IMG/VR virus record: IMGVR_UViG_3300047551_000749
Location: 1 to 23,894 of that record
Length of the DNA: 23,894 bases
Origin: a virus
Reading direction: 5' to 3' (one strand)
Shown: in pieces, positions 7,950 to 15,689 of the stretch
How positions within the stretch are numbered: position 1 is the stretch's first letter
How the letters are laid out: each line of letters begins with the position of its first letter
Position numbers and translations under genes: made by a program
Notes under the pieces: model-generated
Databases searched by the model: none
Seen by the model: the letters and a program-made list of their open reading frames with translations, nothing else
Told to the model about the DNA's origin: nothing

Positions 7950-9119
7950 ATGGACAGAGAAACAGCCGCACTGCTTGGCCTTCCTTATGAAGAGGAAGGG
8001 GTTGAAGCTCCTTTATCCGGTCTTGGCTATCGCGATCTTTTGCGTAAACGCCTTCAAAAAGATATTGAAGAGTCCGAGACGGAAGAGAGCCAAAGCTTTC
8101 AAACTGTCCTTAACAACATTGAACTGGCCAAGCAGCGTCTTTTGGCTCAACCTTCACGCCAAGAAACTCTTCAGCAAATAGCGTCCAAACTGACGCAGCC
8201 TAGAGAGCGTACTGACCCGCGCTTTTTTGAGCGGCGAAACCTATACACGTTCTTGCGTGATATTGGCGAGTATGGATCTGAGCGAGAGGCTGCGCAAAAG
8301 AAGGCACAAGAACAAGCGGCTAAGCTTGAAGATCTTGCTGCTAAGTACAAGTTTGAGCGTGCGCAAGAGCGCGGCAGTAAGGCTCGTCAGTTGATGGCGC
8401 AGTACTTGTCGAAGGAAGAAGCCGAGAAAAAAGATGAACTTCCTTCTGAGGTTCGTCAGGTTGAGTACTATCAAAACATTGTTGCAAATCCCAATCAGTT
8501 TGCTTCAGACAGAGTTCAGTTTGCAAAAGACTGGCTTGCAAAAAATGTTCGTGTTCCGGAAGACGGAAAAGATAAGACTGGGCTTTCTCCGGCTGAGATT
8601 AGATCTATTGGTATGGAAGTTCGATCGCAAACTGATCCAGCTAGAGAAAAAGTTGGTTTTGCAAATGATGCCCTTGGCAAGTTAAAGCTTGCTATGGAGG
8701 GTAACCCGCAGGCCGAGGTTCAGGTTGACCGTGCTTTGGCAACGCTTGCCGGTGATAAGCAACTCAGTCTTGCAGAAGTTCAGAGTATTACCGGAGCTGG
8801 GTCTTTTGCTCAGCGCGTAACTAACGCTATTAGCAAGTTCTTCACCGGCGGCGCTGGGGAGCTTACGAATGAGCAGAAAAAAGAACTTCTTGAGTTTTAC
8901 GAAGATTATTACGGTAATGCCTTTAACAATGCTAGAGAGCGTGTAAAAAGAATCTATTCCGGCACTGGATATGAAGCTTTGCCAGAAGACATCTTTGGCT
9001 CTCGCTATGTAACTATTCGTGAGAAAAGAGAAAAGCAAGAAAGAGAGGCAGCTTCTGCTAAACCGGAAGGCGAGTCTATTAGCACAAGCACCGGCAAAAC
9101 AGGCAGAAAGGTAGATTAA
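7950..9119 (+). CDS. Charged helical protein, putative internal virion protein
   Basis: 389 residues; ATG 7950 has a weak, distant AGG upstream. The composition is Lys/Glu/Gln/Arg-rich with long heptad-like stretches (about residues 25-60 and 105-170), suggesting coiled coil. A central segment (about 235-345) is more globular, with LTNEQKKELLEFYEDYYGNA near its end, followed by a polar tail. No signal peptide, membrane segment or enzyme motif is visible. It sits between two large putative ejection proteins in the same orientation, so a role in the virion interior or in DNA ejection is plausible. It could also be a scaffold or chaperone for those proteins. I do not recognise a named family. 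Confidence 0.55.
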   Translation: MDRETAALLGLPYEEEGVEAPLSGLGYRDLLRKRLQKDIEESETEESQSFQTVLNNIELAKQRLLAQPSRQETLQQIASKLTQPRERTDPRFFERRNLYTFLRDIGEYGSEREAAQKKAQEQAAKLEDLAAKYKFERAQERGSKARQLMAQYLSKEEAEKKDELPSEVRQVEYYQNIVANPNQFASDRVQFAKDWLAKNVRVPEDGKDKTGLSPAEIRSIGMEVRSQTDPAREKVGFANDALGKLKLAMEGNPQAEVQVDRALATLAGDKQLSLAEVQSITGAGSFAQRVTNAISKFFTGGAGELTNEQKKELLEFYEDYYGNAFNNARERVKRIYSGTGYEALPEDIFGSRYVTIREKREKQEREAASAKPEGESISTSTGKTGRKVD

Positions 9120-9131
9120 TAGGGGACTTCG

Positions 9132-12100
9132 ATGGCTAATAATGTCTACGTGATTGCTGGCCAGAAGTACGCATTTGACGAGCCTCTGACCCCGGCGGAA
9201 TTGCGCGAACTTGAGGAAAAGCTTGGCGGCAAGCCTGCTGCTCCTACGCCCGCCCCTGTTGCGGCTCCTGCCCCTGCTCCTACTGACGTTGCTCCCAAAA
9301 AGCCGGAAGAGCCTCCGGGCACGTTTGATTATTTACTTAATGCTGCACGGCGAGGAATAACCGGCACGACCTCTATGTTGGGTGCTGCTTACGAAACCGG
9401 CGTAGAAATGAACCGCAGACTCAAGGAAATGGAGGAGCGGGCACGACGAGAGAAAATGGGTATTGGAGAGCGCTTTCAGATGTTTCGCGAAAGCGATTAC
9501 TTCCCAAGCCTTTCTGAACTTGCAGAAAAGTATGGCGAACAGCAGCGCAGGGCAGGTCGCATAACGGGCGCTCGCGATTTAACGGCTCCGGGTCCTGTAA
9601 CAGAAATTGTTGGGGCTGGTGTTGAAGCCGCGACAGATCCGTTTGGTTTGGTGGGTAAACTAAAAGCCATCCCAACAATTGGCCGTGCTACTGGTGAGTT
9701 CTTGACCGGCGTTTCGGCGGACATTGCAGGTCGTGGTGGCGCTGCCGCTGAAAAGGCTGTAACCGGAGAAGATACTGGAATTAGTCGTTTAATAGCTTCT
9801 TTGGCCGGAGGTGCTGCAAGCGCGTCTCAACGTGAAGCTCTCTCAAACATTGCTGGACAGGCAATTGAAAAAGCAAGGCAAGTACCGCTGCGCGCTTCCT
9901 CTGTCAAGGCGGAAGAAGATTATGCCAAGGGCGCTGCCAAGCGATTGCTTGAATTTGCAGCTAAAGAGCAGGGCGCTAAGTCCATTGACGAAATTATCGC
10001 TGAAGCTGGCGAAGCTTCTCGTTTTGCTGCGGGTAAAGAAGCTCCGTTACTTGTTGCTATGGCAGATAACCCTGTAATCAGGCAGCAGGTCATTAGGCTT
10101 GCCAAGAGCGATCCTGTATTTCGCCAACAAGTTAATGAGACGCTGGCTTCGCTTCGTGGCGATATGCGTGCAAAGGTTGAGAAGATCTTTGGCGTTCGTT
10201 ATGAAGCTGGCGGCAAAGAAGCATCTATTTTTGAGCCGGGATATGTTCCGGGCAAAGAGCCTCCAAAGGGTGTTGATGTAGGAAACGTAGCCCAAAGACG
10301 AGAGGCGCTAACTCGACGTATTGAGGATATTGCGTCTGGGTTTGAGCCTACTAAGTCCAAGGAAGAGATTGGCGCTCGCATTGAAAGTCTTGTTGAAGAC
10401 AAGAAAAAGCTTGCTCGTCAGGAAGTTTCTCCCGAGTACGAAAGCCTTTTAGCAGATGCCCGTAGTTCTGGTGTAAAAATGCCGCCAGAGGGCGTTGGTA
10501 CTATTTACGACTTTGTTGTTCAAAACAATTTGCGTGACATTTTTGGAAAATCAACCGACCTTGACCGCCGCATCATGGGCGTTTTAGCTCCAAAAGAAAT
10601 GCCTGTTCCGGGTACTGCTGAGACTGTCACCGAACACTTGCCCATGAGCTTTGACAACGTAGAGTCACTCAAGAAGGCAATTAACGAACTCAAGCGGCAG
10701 CGTATGAGCGAAGACTCGATGCGCAAAGTTTTGCAGCTTGAAGAGGTGGTTGACGAAGCTCGTAAGACCATATCGGGAGACTTTAGCGACAGGCTTAACG
10801 CAATTGACTTGAAATACTACGAAAAGGTAGGCGTGCCGTTTGGCGCTCAAGGCGTTAAAGATATTGACTCTAAAAAGTACGCGACTCAGGTTGCCCCTGT
10901 CATCGTTAAGAACAGCGAGTCTTTTGATCAGTTTATCCGTGCTGTGGGAAAAGAGCAGGGGTACAAGATTGCCGAAGACTCTATCATTAGCGAGATTTAC
11001 GATAGGGCGGTTAAAAACGGCGAGCTAAACCCCGGCGCTTTGGCAAAGTATCTCAAGACTAAAGAGGGCATCATTCGTCAGATTCCGGGTCTTGAGGACA
11101 AGCTTCGCACGGCTCTTTCCGACGATTCTGCTTTAAGAGCAAGGATTAGCCAGCTTGACGACGCTGCGGCTGCGGCTGAAAAACGTATTGCTGATAACGC
11201 GCTGACTAAGTTTGATGCGCCTAACTACAACGCGCTTGCTCGTTCTTTTATGGTCGATCCCAAGTCGCGTGAAAAGCTGCTGCGGGATATTGGTGACTTG
11301 GACGCTGATTCTGCCAAGGCTGTTCGTCGAACTCTTCGTGCTGAAGTTATTGCTTTGGCAGATGAGAACCCGGCTGGGTTTATGGATTACTTGATGAATC
11401 CGGCGAACAAGGATGCCTTGGACAAGATCTTTGGCTCTGCGTTCCAGCCTGCCTTGAAAAAAGTAGGGTTGATGGCTGACAAACTTTCTCAAGCCGATAT
11501 CAGCAAAGTAGGCGTTGCCGTAACTAAAGAAGACCTAGACCCGCTAGCAAAACTGGCTCCGGGCTTGGACATTCCCTACATCTCGTCAACTTTCCGAGAT
11601 CGCATCACGAGCTTGCCGCAAAAGATTGTTCGATTGATGTCTCGTGTTAACTCTGCGCGTCTGTTGCAAAAAACCGACGAAACGATCAAGGAGCTATTGC
11701 TTGACCCGAACGGGGTGCAAAAGTTGGCTAACGTGGCTACGGAAATCGACTTCTCACTAAATGCTGCGGATAAAGTCAAAAAGCTGGGGAATGCTGTTGC
11801 GGCGGTATTGCCACGCGCTTTCTACACCTCTGGGAAAACTGCCGTAGCCGGAGAAGAGCGTGAGCAGCGTGCTGAAGAGCGACGTAAAGAAGTCAGTTCG
11901 GATATCGTTTTAGGCGGATTTGAGGATCAGTCTGGACAACCATCAGAGAGCGGTGCCCCGCCTATTTCCGCCCCGCCAGAAGCTCCTGAAGAGGGGGCTG
12001 AGCCTTACAGCTACGAAAGCCTGACCAGCAATCAGGTCAACGAACTGGGACGCTATCTCGACTCTTTGGGCATCAACAAAGACTTCTTGATGAACCCCCA

Positions 12101-12233
12101 GACATTTAATTCCACCCCCGTAGAAAAGCGTAAGCAGTTGTTTGCTCGTCTTCAAGCAAAAAATATGGCCCGTGGCGGCGTTATGTACACACCTGCTGAA
12201 CAGCTCTTGCTAAGAAGGTACGCAAGCAGGTAG
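9132..12233 (+). CDS. Very large helical protein, putative ejection/internal virion protein
   Basis: 1033 residues; ATG 9132 has AGGGGA five bases upstream. The N-terminus is a short module of about 32 residues (MANNVYVIAGQKYAFDEPLT, then PAELRELEEKLGG) joined by an Ala/Pro linker (about residues 34-58) to a long, mostly helical body rich in Ala, Lys, Glu and Asp. The body has Gly/Ala-rich patches (AARRGITGTTSMLGAAYE near residue 70). The C-terminus (from about 930) is a proline-rich linker and a small domain containing SLTSNQVNELGRYLDSLGI. No lysozyme or peptidase signature was found by eye. Size, position as the last big gene of the virion block and helical character resemble internal core proteins of podoviruses that cross the envelope during ejection. 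That role is inferred. Confidence 0.55.
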   Translation: MANNVYVIAGQKYAFDEPLTPAELRELEEKLGGKPAAPTPAPVAAPAPAPTDVAPKKPEEPPGTFDYLLNAARRGITGTTSMLGAAYETGVEMNRRLKEMEERARREKMGIGERFQMFRESDYFPSLSELAEKYGEQQRRAGRITGARDLTAPGPVTEIVGAGVEAATDPFGLVGKLKAIPTIGRATGEFLTGVSADIAGRGGAAAEKAVTGEDTGISRLIASLAGGAASASQREALSNIAGQAIEKARQVPLRASSVKAEEDYAKGAAKRLLEFAAKEQGAKSIDEIIAEAGEASRFAAGKEAPLLVAMADNPVIRQQVIRLAKSDPVFRQQVNETLASLRGDMRAKVEKIFGVRYEAGGKEASIFEPGYVPGKEPPKGVDVGNVAQRREALTRRIEDIASGFEPTKSKEEIGARIESLVEDKKKLARQEVSPEYESLLADARSSGVKMPPEGVGTIYDFVVQNNLRDIFGKSTDLDRRIMGVLAPKEMPVPGTAETVTEHLPMSFDNVESLKKAINELKRQRMSEDSMRKVLQLEEVVDEARKTISGDFSDRLNAIDLKYYEKVGVPFGAQGVKDIDSKKYATQVAPVIVKNSESFDQFIRAVGKEQGYKIAEDSIISEIYDRAVKNGELNPGALAKYLKTKEGIIRQIPGLEDKLRTALSDDSALRARISQLDDAAAAAEKRIADNALTKFDAPNYNALARSFMVDPKSREKLLRDIGDLDADSAKAVRRTLRAEVIALADENPAGFMDYLMNPANKDALDKIFGSAFQPALKKVGLMADKLSQADISKVGVAVTKEDLDPLAKLAPGLDIPYISSTFRDRITSLPQKIVRLMSRVNSARLLQKTDETIKELLLDPNGVQKLANVATEIDFSLNAADKVKKLGNAVAAVLPRAFYTSGKTAVAGEEREQRAEERRKEVSSDIVLGGFEDQSGQPSESGAPPISAPPEAPEEGAEPYSYESLTSNQVNELGRYLDSLGINKDFLMNPQTFNSTPVEKRKQLFARLQAKNMARGGVMYTPAEQLLLRRYASR

Positions 12234-12243
12234 AGTCAACCCC

Positions 12244-12459
12244 ATGAAAAAGCGGGAGAAGTACATCCCTGTCCAGATTGAGGATGGGAAGTGGTACCGC
12301 ATGAGGGGTTACACGCACACGGAGTGCTGTGACTGTGCACTTGTACACAAGGAAGAGTTCCGCGTGGTGGACGGCCATATTGAATGGCGGGCTGTTAGGG
12401 ATGACAAGGCTACGGAAAAACGCCGCAAGGAACTCGGCATCAAAATCACCAAGAAGTAA
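12244..12459 (+). CDS. Small Cys-containing phage protein, unknown function
   Basis: 71 residues, starting at ATG 12244, ten bases after the preceding stop. The ribosome site is weak. The centre reads YTHTECCDCALVHKEEFRVV, with a CCxC cluster and flanking His residues that could bind one metal ion. The ends are Lys/Arg-rich. I have seen similar short proteins with a CCDCxLVH motif in tailed phages, without known function. It lies two bases upstream of the metallophosphoesterase gene and is probably co-expressed with it. Nucleic-acid binding is possible from the charge but not shown. Confidence 0.65.
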   Translation: MKKREKYIPVQIEDGKWYRMRGYTHTECCDCALVHKEEFRVVDGHIEWRAVRDDKATEKRRKELGIKITKK

Positions 12460-12461
12460 TC

Positions 12462-13460
12462 ATGCCCAAATACACAGACGATTCCGAGTTTATAGATGCT
12501 TGGAAACGATTTAAGAAAGCGAGCTTAATTGCCAAACACTTCAAGATGAATGTGAGATCCGTCTACGAAAGGCGACGGATAGTAGAGCAAAGGTACGGTA
12601 TTTCTCTTGTAAGCAACCAAAAGAGCACGCCCTCCAGTAGCATCAAAAACCAGATTGGCGACAGGCTTAACGAGCTGGCCAAGACTCGACAAGAAAAGTA
12701 CGAATTAGAAATGTCCGACACGCTTAAAGACGGCGTGTTAATGATTGCCTCTGATGCCCACTATTGGCCCGGTATTGTCACCGCTGCCCACAAAGCCTTC
12801 TGCAAGTTAGCTAAGCAGCTTAGTCCGAAAATGGTGATCCTGAACGGGGACATTTTGGACGGCGCTCGCATCAGCCGTCATGCGCGGATCATGTGGGAAA
12901 AGCAGCCGCTGATGAAGGACGAAATCGCTGCCGTTCAAGACCGCTGTGCGGAGATCGAAAGGGCGGCTGGCAAGGCAAAGTTCATCCGCACCATTGGCAA
13001 TCACGATGCCCGGTTTGAGAACTATCTCTCTAGCCGCGTGGGCGAACTGGAAGAGATGACGGGCATGACCTTGCTTGACTATCTGCCCCGCTGGCGTGCT
13101 GGGTGGGCGATACATCTCAACAGAGAAACTGAGGGCTGGCTTACCATCCGGCATCGACCTGTATCCGGTGGGATACACGCTTCCTACAACAGCACCTTAC
13201 GAGCGGGCGTGTCCTACGTTCACGGACACCTTCATAAGCTTCAGGTTACGCCTTGGGCGGACTATCGCGGTCGAAGATACGGCGTAGACACAGGGACGCT
13301 TGCGGAGCCATACGGGCCGCAGTTCAACTACTGTGAGGCTGGCCCCGTCAACTGGGCGTCTGGGTTTGCCGTTGTGACGTTTGTGGGCGGTAAGATGCTT
13401 CAGCCTGAATTGTGCGTCGTCGAACATGGCAAAGCTTGGTTCCGAGGGGAAGAAGTATGA
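12462..13460 (+). CDS. Metallophosphoesterase with N-terminal helix-turn-helix
   Basis: 332 residues. Calcineurin-like phosphoesterase motifs appear in the usual order: SDAH (D98, H100), NGDILDGA (D130), GNHDARF (N180, H181, D182) and GHLH (H256, H258 with H254 nearby). Together these form a two-metal site that hydrolyses phosphoester bonds. The first 50 residues are a separate segment (FIDAWKRFKKASLIAKHFKM, then NVRSVYERRRIV) that looks like a helix-turn-helix of the kind found in terminase small subunits and resolvase-like proteins. DNA or RNA binding is therefore plausible, with a nuclease or phosphatase as the activity; the substrate is unknown. It follows the 71-aa gene closely and its TGA overlaps the next ATG. 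Family confidence is high; role in infection is inferred. Confidence 0.9.
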   Translation: MPKYTDDSEFIDAWKRFKKASLIAKHFKMNVRSVYERRRIVEQRYGISLVSNQKSTPSSSIKNQIGDRLNELAKTRQEKYELEMSDTLKDGVLMIASDAHYWPGIVTAAHKAFCKLAKQLSPKMVILNGDILDGARISRHARIMWEKQPLMKDEIAAVQDRCAEIERAAGKAKFIRTIGNHDARFENYLSSRVGELEEMTGMTLLDYLPRWRAGWAIHLNRETEGWLTIRHRPVSGGIHASYNSTLRAGVSYVHGHLHKLQVTPWADYRGRRYGVDTGTLAEPYGPQFNYCEAGPVNWASGFAVVTFVGGKMLQPELCVVEHGKAWFRGEEV

Positions 13461-13651
13461 CGCGCTGTGCGCAATGCCGTCACTTTATCAAGACTTATGA
13501 CGATGAGGGGTGGTGTTCTCACCCCAAGCATTCAGGGTTTGTGGCGTTGCAATTCAACGAAGAGCGTTGCCAAGGGCATGGTTTTGTTAAGGAAAGCGAA
13601 TCCCGCTTATCTCCACCCGCTGAGCCTGTAAAGAGTCTACATACGCCGTAA
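13457..13651 (+). CDS. Small Cys/His zinc-finger-like protein
   Basis: 64 residues. I chose ATG 13457 because it overlaps the upstream TGA (ATGA) and has GAGGGGAAG just upstream; a longer reading from 13412 would run inside the phosphoesterase gene. The residues C4, C7, H9, C20, C38 and H41 form a compact pattern C-x2-C-x-H ... G-W-C ... C-x2-H-x-F that could hold zinc. The same spacing occurs at the C-terminus of the Cas4-like nuclease in this window (C248, C251, H253, C264, C280, H283). The last 65 bases overlap, tail to tail, the leftward DUF6511-like gene. No function is known; a metal-binding accessory protein is likely. Confidence 0.65.
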   Translation: MTRCAQCRHFIKTYDDEGWCSHPKHSGFVALQFNEERCQGHGFVKESESRLSPPAEPVKSLHTP

Positions 13652-13931
13652 TGATGGCTTCGATGAACTGATCAAACTGATCAGGCTTAAAGTCCATAAA
13701 GTTAGAAACGCCGCAAGCTTCGATGAAATGCCCCGCCGCTGCTGAGGCATCGTTAATGGCGATCTGTTCGTTTGGTGTCTTGTCGATCATATAGCTATCC
13801 ATGCACCGTATTGAACAAAAGCGTGCCGGAGGTCGGCTCACTCCCGGCGGAGCTGAGTACAGAAACCCGCGCTCCTCCCGTCTGCATATCTTGCATAAAT
13901 TTGACTTCAACAATTTCTGTGTACTTCCCAT
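13587..13931 (-). CDS. DUF6511-like zinc-binding phage protein
   Basis: 114 residues from ATG at 13931. The N-terminal half has C13, C16, C39 and C43 (CKIC and FCSIRC), a four-cysteine zinc pattern. It is followed by YMIDKTPNEQIAINDASAAA and by a C-terminal helical part ending FDQFIEAIITAYVDSL. This arrangement strongly recalls the DUF6511 family of phage proteins, function unknown. The first 137 bases overlap the 3' end of the helicase gene in another frame, and the whole zinc motif lies in that overlap. The last 65 bases overlap the rightward 64-aa gene tail to tail. A shorter start at the internal MDSYMIDK (about 13802) would avoid the overlap but lose the cysteines, so the long form is favoured. 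Confidence 0.7.
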   Translation of the reverse strand: MGSTQKLLKSNLCKICRREERGFLYSAPPGVSRPPARFCSIRCMDSYMIDKTPNEQIAINDASAAAGHFIEACGVSNFMDFKPDQFDQFIEAIITAYVDSLQAQRVEISGIRFP

Positions 13932-15474
13932 TCTTACGAACCTGAATCTCGACTGGCTTTAATAGCGAATCCGCTTTGGAAATTGCATCTACCGTGTTTG
14001 CCGGAAGGATGCCGGGACCACTCATTCTTCTGCGCCACCACTTGAGCGCCTTTTCCTTGGGATAGCCCTTGTGATCAAAGCAAACCCACTCTCGGTACAC
14101 CTCCATCCCGCAGCGATACTCCACGCGCATTGAGTCAGGTTTACCGGCCTTCTTGTGTATCCTATAAGCTACACTGTTAGTTTTTAGCCATACTGCCGGG
14201 GAGTCAAAAGTCATCGCTGGCAGCGTCGTAGCCGTCCGGTCTATCTCGGGTTCCGTAGGGGGCCAAACGTACCCACAGTCGGGGCATTCAGAGCACCCGG
14301 CGAATACGATGCTCTCGCACTTGGGGCAGTCTTTAGTCGGCGCTACGCCCTCTCCGTCGCCTTTACGGGGCTTCTTGGGGTTTACCCTATCCACAGGCCC
14401 ATGTCGGGCGATATTGCCTGCAAAGTCCAATACGAGACAGTTATCCTTGCCTGCGAAGTTCCGCATCCCACGGCCCATGATCTGGATGTAAAGGCCGGTC
14501 GATTGGGTAGGCCGGAGCAACGCCAGCATGTCCACGGCAGGAGCGTTAAAGCCCGTTGTCAGCACCCCCATAGACGCAATGGCACGGATCTTGCGAGCCT
14601 TGAAGTCGGCCACGATCTGATCCCGCTCTGCGATAGGGGTGTCCCCAAAGATGGTCGCGCAGTCAATCCCGTGGCTACGGACTAGCTCAGCGATGTGGGT
14701 GGCATGACTTACGCCCGAGCAAAAGAGCAGCCATGACTGCCTGTCGGCTCCGTAAGAGACGATCTCTCGCACTACGGACTCATTAACGTCTTTACGGTCT
14801 ACAGCCCGCTCTAGCTCTCCGGGAACAAACTCGCCGCCACGGATGCTGACCCCGCTGACATCAAGACGGGTCTTGGGCTGCTTGGACACTAGCTTGGTCA
14901 AGTACCCCTGCTCCACCATGTCCCGTAGGTCTGCCTCATACGCCACGGCATCGAATAGCGCGTTCTCTCCCGAGTGTAGAAGCCCAGAGTCAAGCCGATA
15001 TGGCGTTGCAGTCAACCCAACCACCCGCACATGCGGGTTCATAATCTTTAAGTTGTTAAGGAACTTTTGGTACATCGTGTTGGTCTTTCGTGGGATCAGA
15101 TGCGCCTCATCCACGAGCACAAGGTCTACCTTCGTAAACCGAGAAGCCTTGTTGTAGACCGACTGAATCCCGCAAAACACGATTGACGGGTCATATTCTC
15201 GCTTCTTGAGTCCAGCAGAATTGATACCCGCAGGAGCCTCTGGCCAAAGAGTCTTTAACTCGTCGTAGTTTTGCCGGATCAACTCACGAACGTGCGTAAT
15301 GACAAGAATCTTGGTGTCGGCCCACTGCGCTAGAATGCGTTTGCAAAAGTCCGCGATCACCACGCTCTTACCTGTTCCGGTAGGAAGCACGATCAGCGGG
15401 TTGCCCTCTTCCTCCTGAAAGTACTTCAGGGTGCTCTCAATGGCCTGTTCTTGATATGGCCTTAATTGAATCAT
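13795..15474 (-). CDS. SF2 DEAH-box DNA helicase
   Basis: 559 residues. Superfamily 2 motifs are complete: RPYQ (5-8), Walker A PTGTGKS (31-37), motif Ia ITHVRELIRQ (about 59-68), DEAH (122-125), motif III TAT (155-157), a second RecA-like domain with LLFCSGVSHA, and motifs V and VI in GVLTTGFNAPAVDML and QIMGRGMR. After the core comes a four-cysteine ribbon (CPKC ... CPDCGY, about residue 385-405) and a C-terminal domain. It uses ATP to unwind or remodel DNA, most likely in phage replication or repair. ATG 15474 overlaps the upstream TGA. The final 45 residues are encoded by DNA that also encodes the zinc motif of the DUF6511-like gene and look unstructured, so this tail may be a late extension. 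Confidence 0.93.
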   Translation of the reverse strand: MIQLRPYQEQAIESTLKYFQEEEGNPLIVLPTGTGKSVVIADFCKRILAQWADTKILVITHVRELIRQNYDELKTLWPEAPAGINSAGLKKREYDPSIVFCGIQSVYNKASRFTKVDLVLVDEAHLIPRKTNTMYQKFLNNLKIMNPHVRVVGLTATPYRLDSGLLHSGENALFDAVAYEADLRDMVEQGYLTKLVSKQPKTRLDVSGVSIRGGEFVPGELERAVDRKDVNESVVREIVSYGADRQSWLLFCSGVSHATHIAELVRSHGIDCATIFGDTPIAERDQIVADFKARKIRAIASMGVLTTGFNAPAVDMLALLRPTQSTGLYIQIMGRGMRNFAGKDNCLVLDFAGNIARHGPVDRVNPKKPRKGDGEGVAPTKDCPKCESIVFAGCSECPDCGYVWPPTEPEIDRTATTLPAMTFDSPAVWLKTNSVAYRIHKKAGKPDSMRVEYRCGMEVYREWVCFDHKGYPKEKALKWWRRRMSGPGILPANTVDAISKADSLLKPVEIQVRKNGKYTEIVEVKFMQDMQTGGARVSVLSSAGSEPTSGTLLFNTVHG

Positions 15475-15689
15475 GCGTCGAACTCTGCTTTCGGCAAGTT
15501 TTTAAGAATCTTTACGGCAAGCGTTTTAACAAGCTCAAGTTCAGTTTGTGACTGCGAAATGATGAGCGCGTAGGCGTAGACATCTAAAGCCTTCATCACA
15601 AGGTATAGATCGTCGCCGGTAACAAAAAACTCAGCCTCTACGTCCTCTTCGCTAAAGTCTTCGTCATCTATTTCGTCGCGTCTATCCAT
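15471..15689 (-). CDS. Small acidic protein, unknown function
   Basis: 72 residues from ATG at 15689, with AAGGA about ten bases upstream. The first 20 residues are very acidic (RRDEIDDEDFSEEDVEAEFF); the rest is a predicted helical pair (LYLVMKALDVYAYALIISQS, then LVKTLAVKILKNL). It begins 22 bases inside the end of the nuclease gene and its TGA overlaps the helicase ATG, so all three are likely translated from one message. A small partner or inhibitor of one of these enzymes is possible but not shown. I recognise no family. Confidence 0.6.
   Translation of the reverse strand: MDRRDEIDDEDFSEEDVEAEFFVTGDDLYLVMKALDVYAYALIISQSQTELELVKTLAVKILKNLPKAEFDA

Noticed and set aside
8682-9038. 118-residue reverse frame with hydrophobic stretches, considered as a membrane protein such as a holin.
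   Set aside because: Its hydrophobicity mirrors the Lys/Glu-rich sense strand, and it is antisense inside a gene with good coding character.
12244-13651. Search for lysis genes (endolysin, holin, spanin) in the block after the virion genes.
   Set aside because: None of the three proteins has a muralytic motif, signal peptide or membrane segment; lysis genes are probably outside the window.
13668-13684. Perfect inverted repeat CTGATCA-AAC-TGATCAG near the convergent gene junction, considered as a bidirectional terminator.
   Set aside because: No T run follows on either strand, the stem is AT-rich, and the repeat is explained by two DQF codon sets (DQFDQF) in the DUF6511-like gene.
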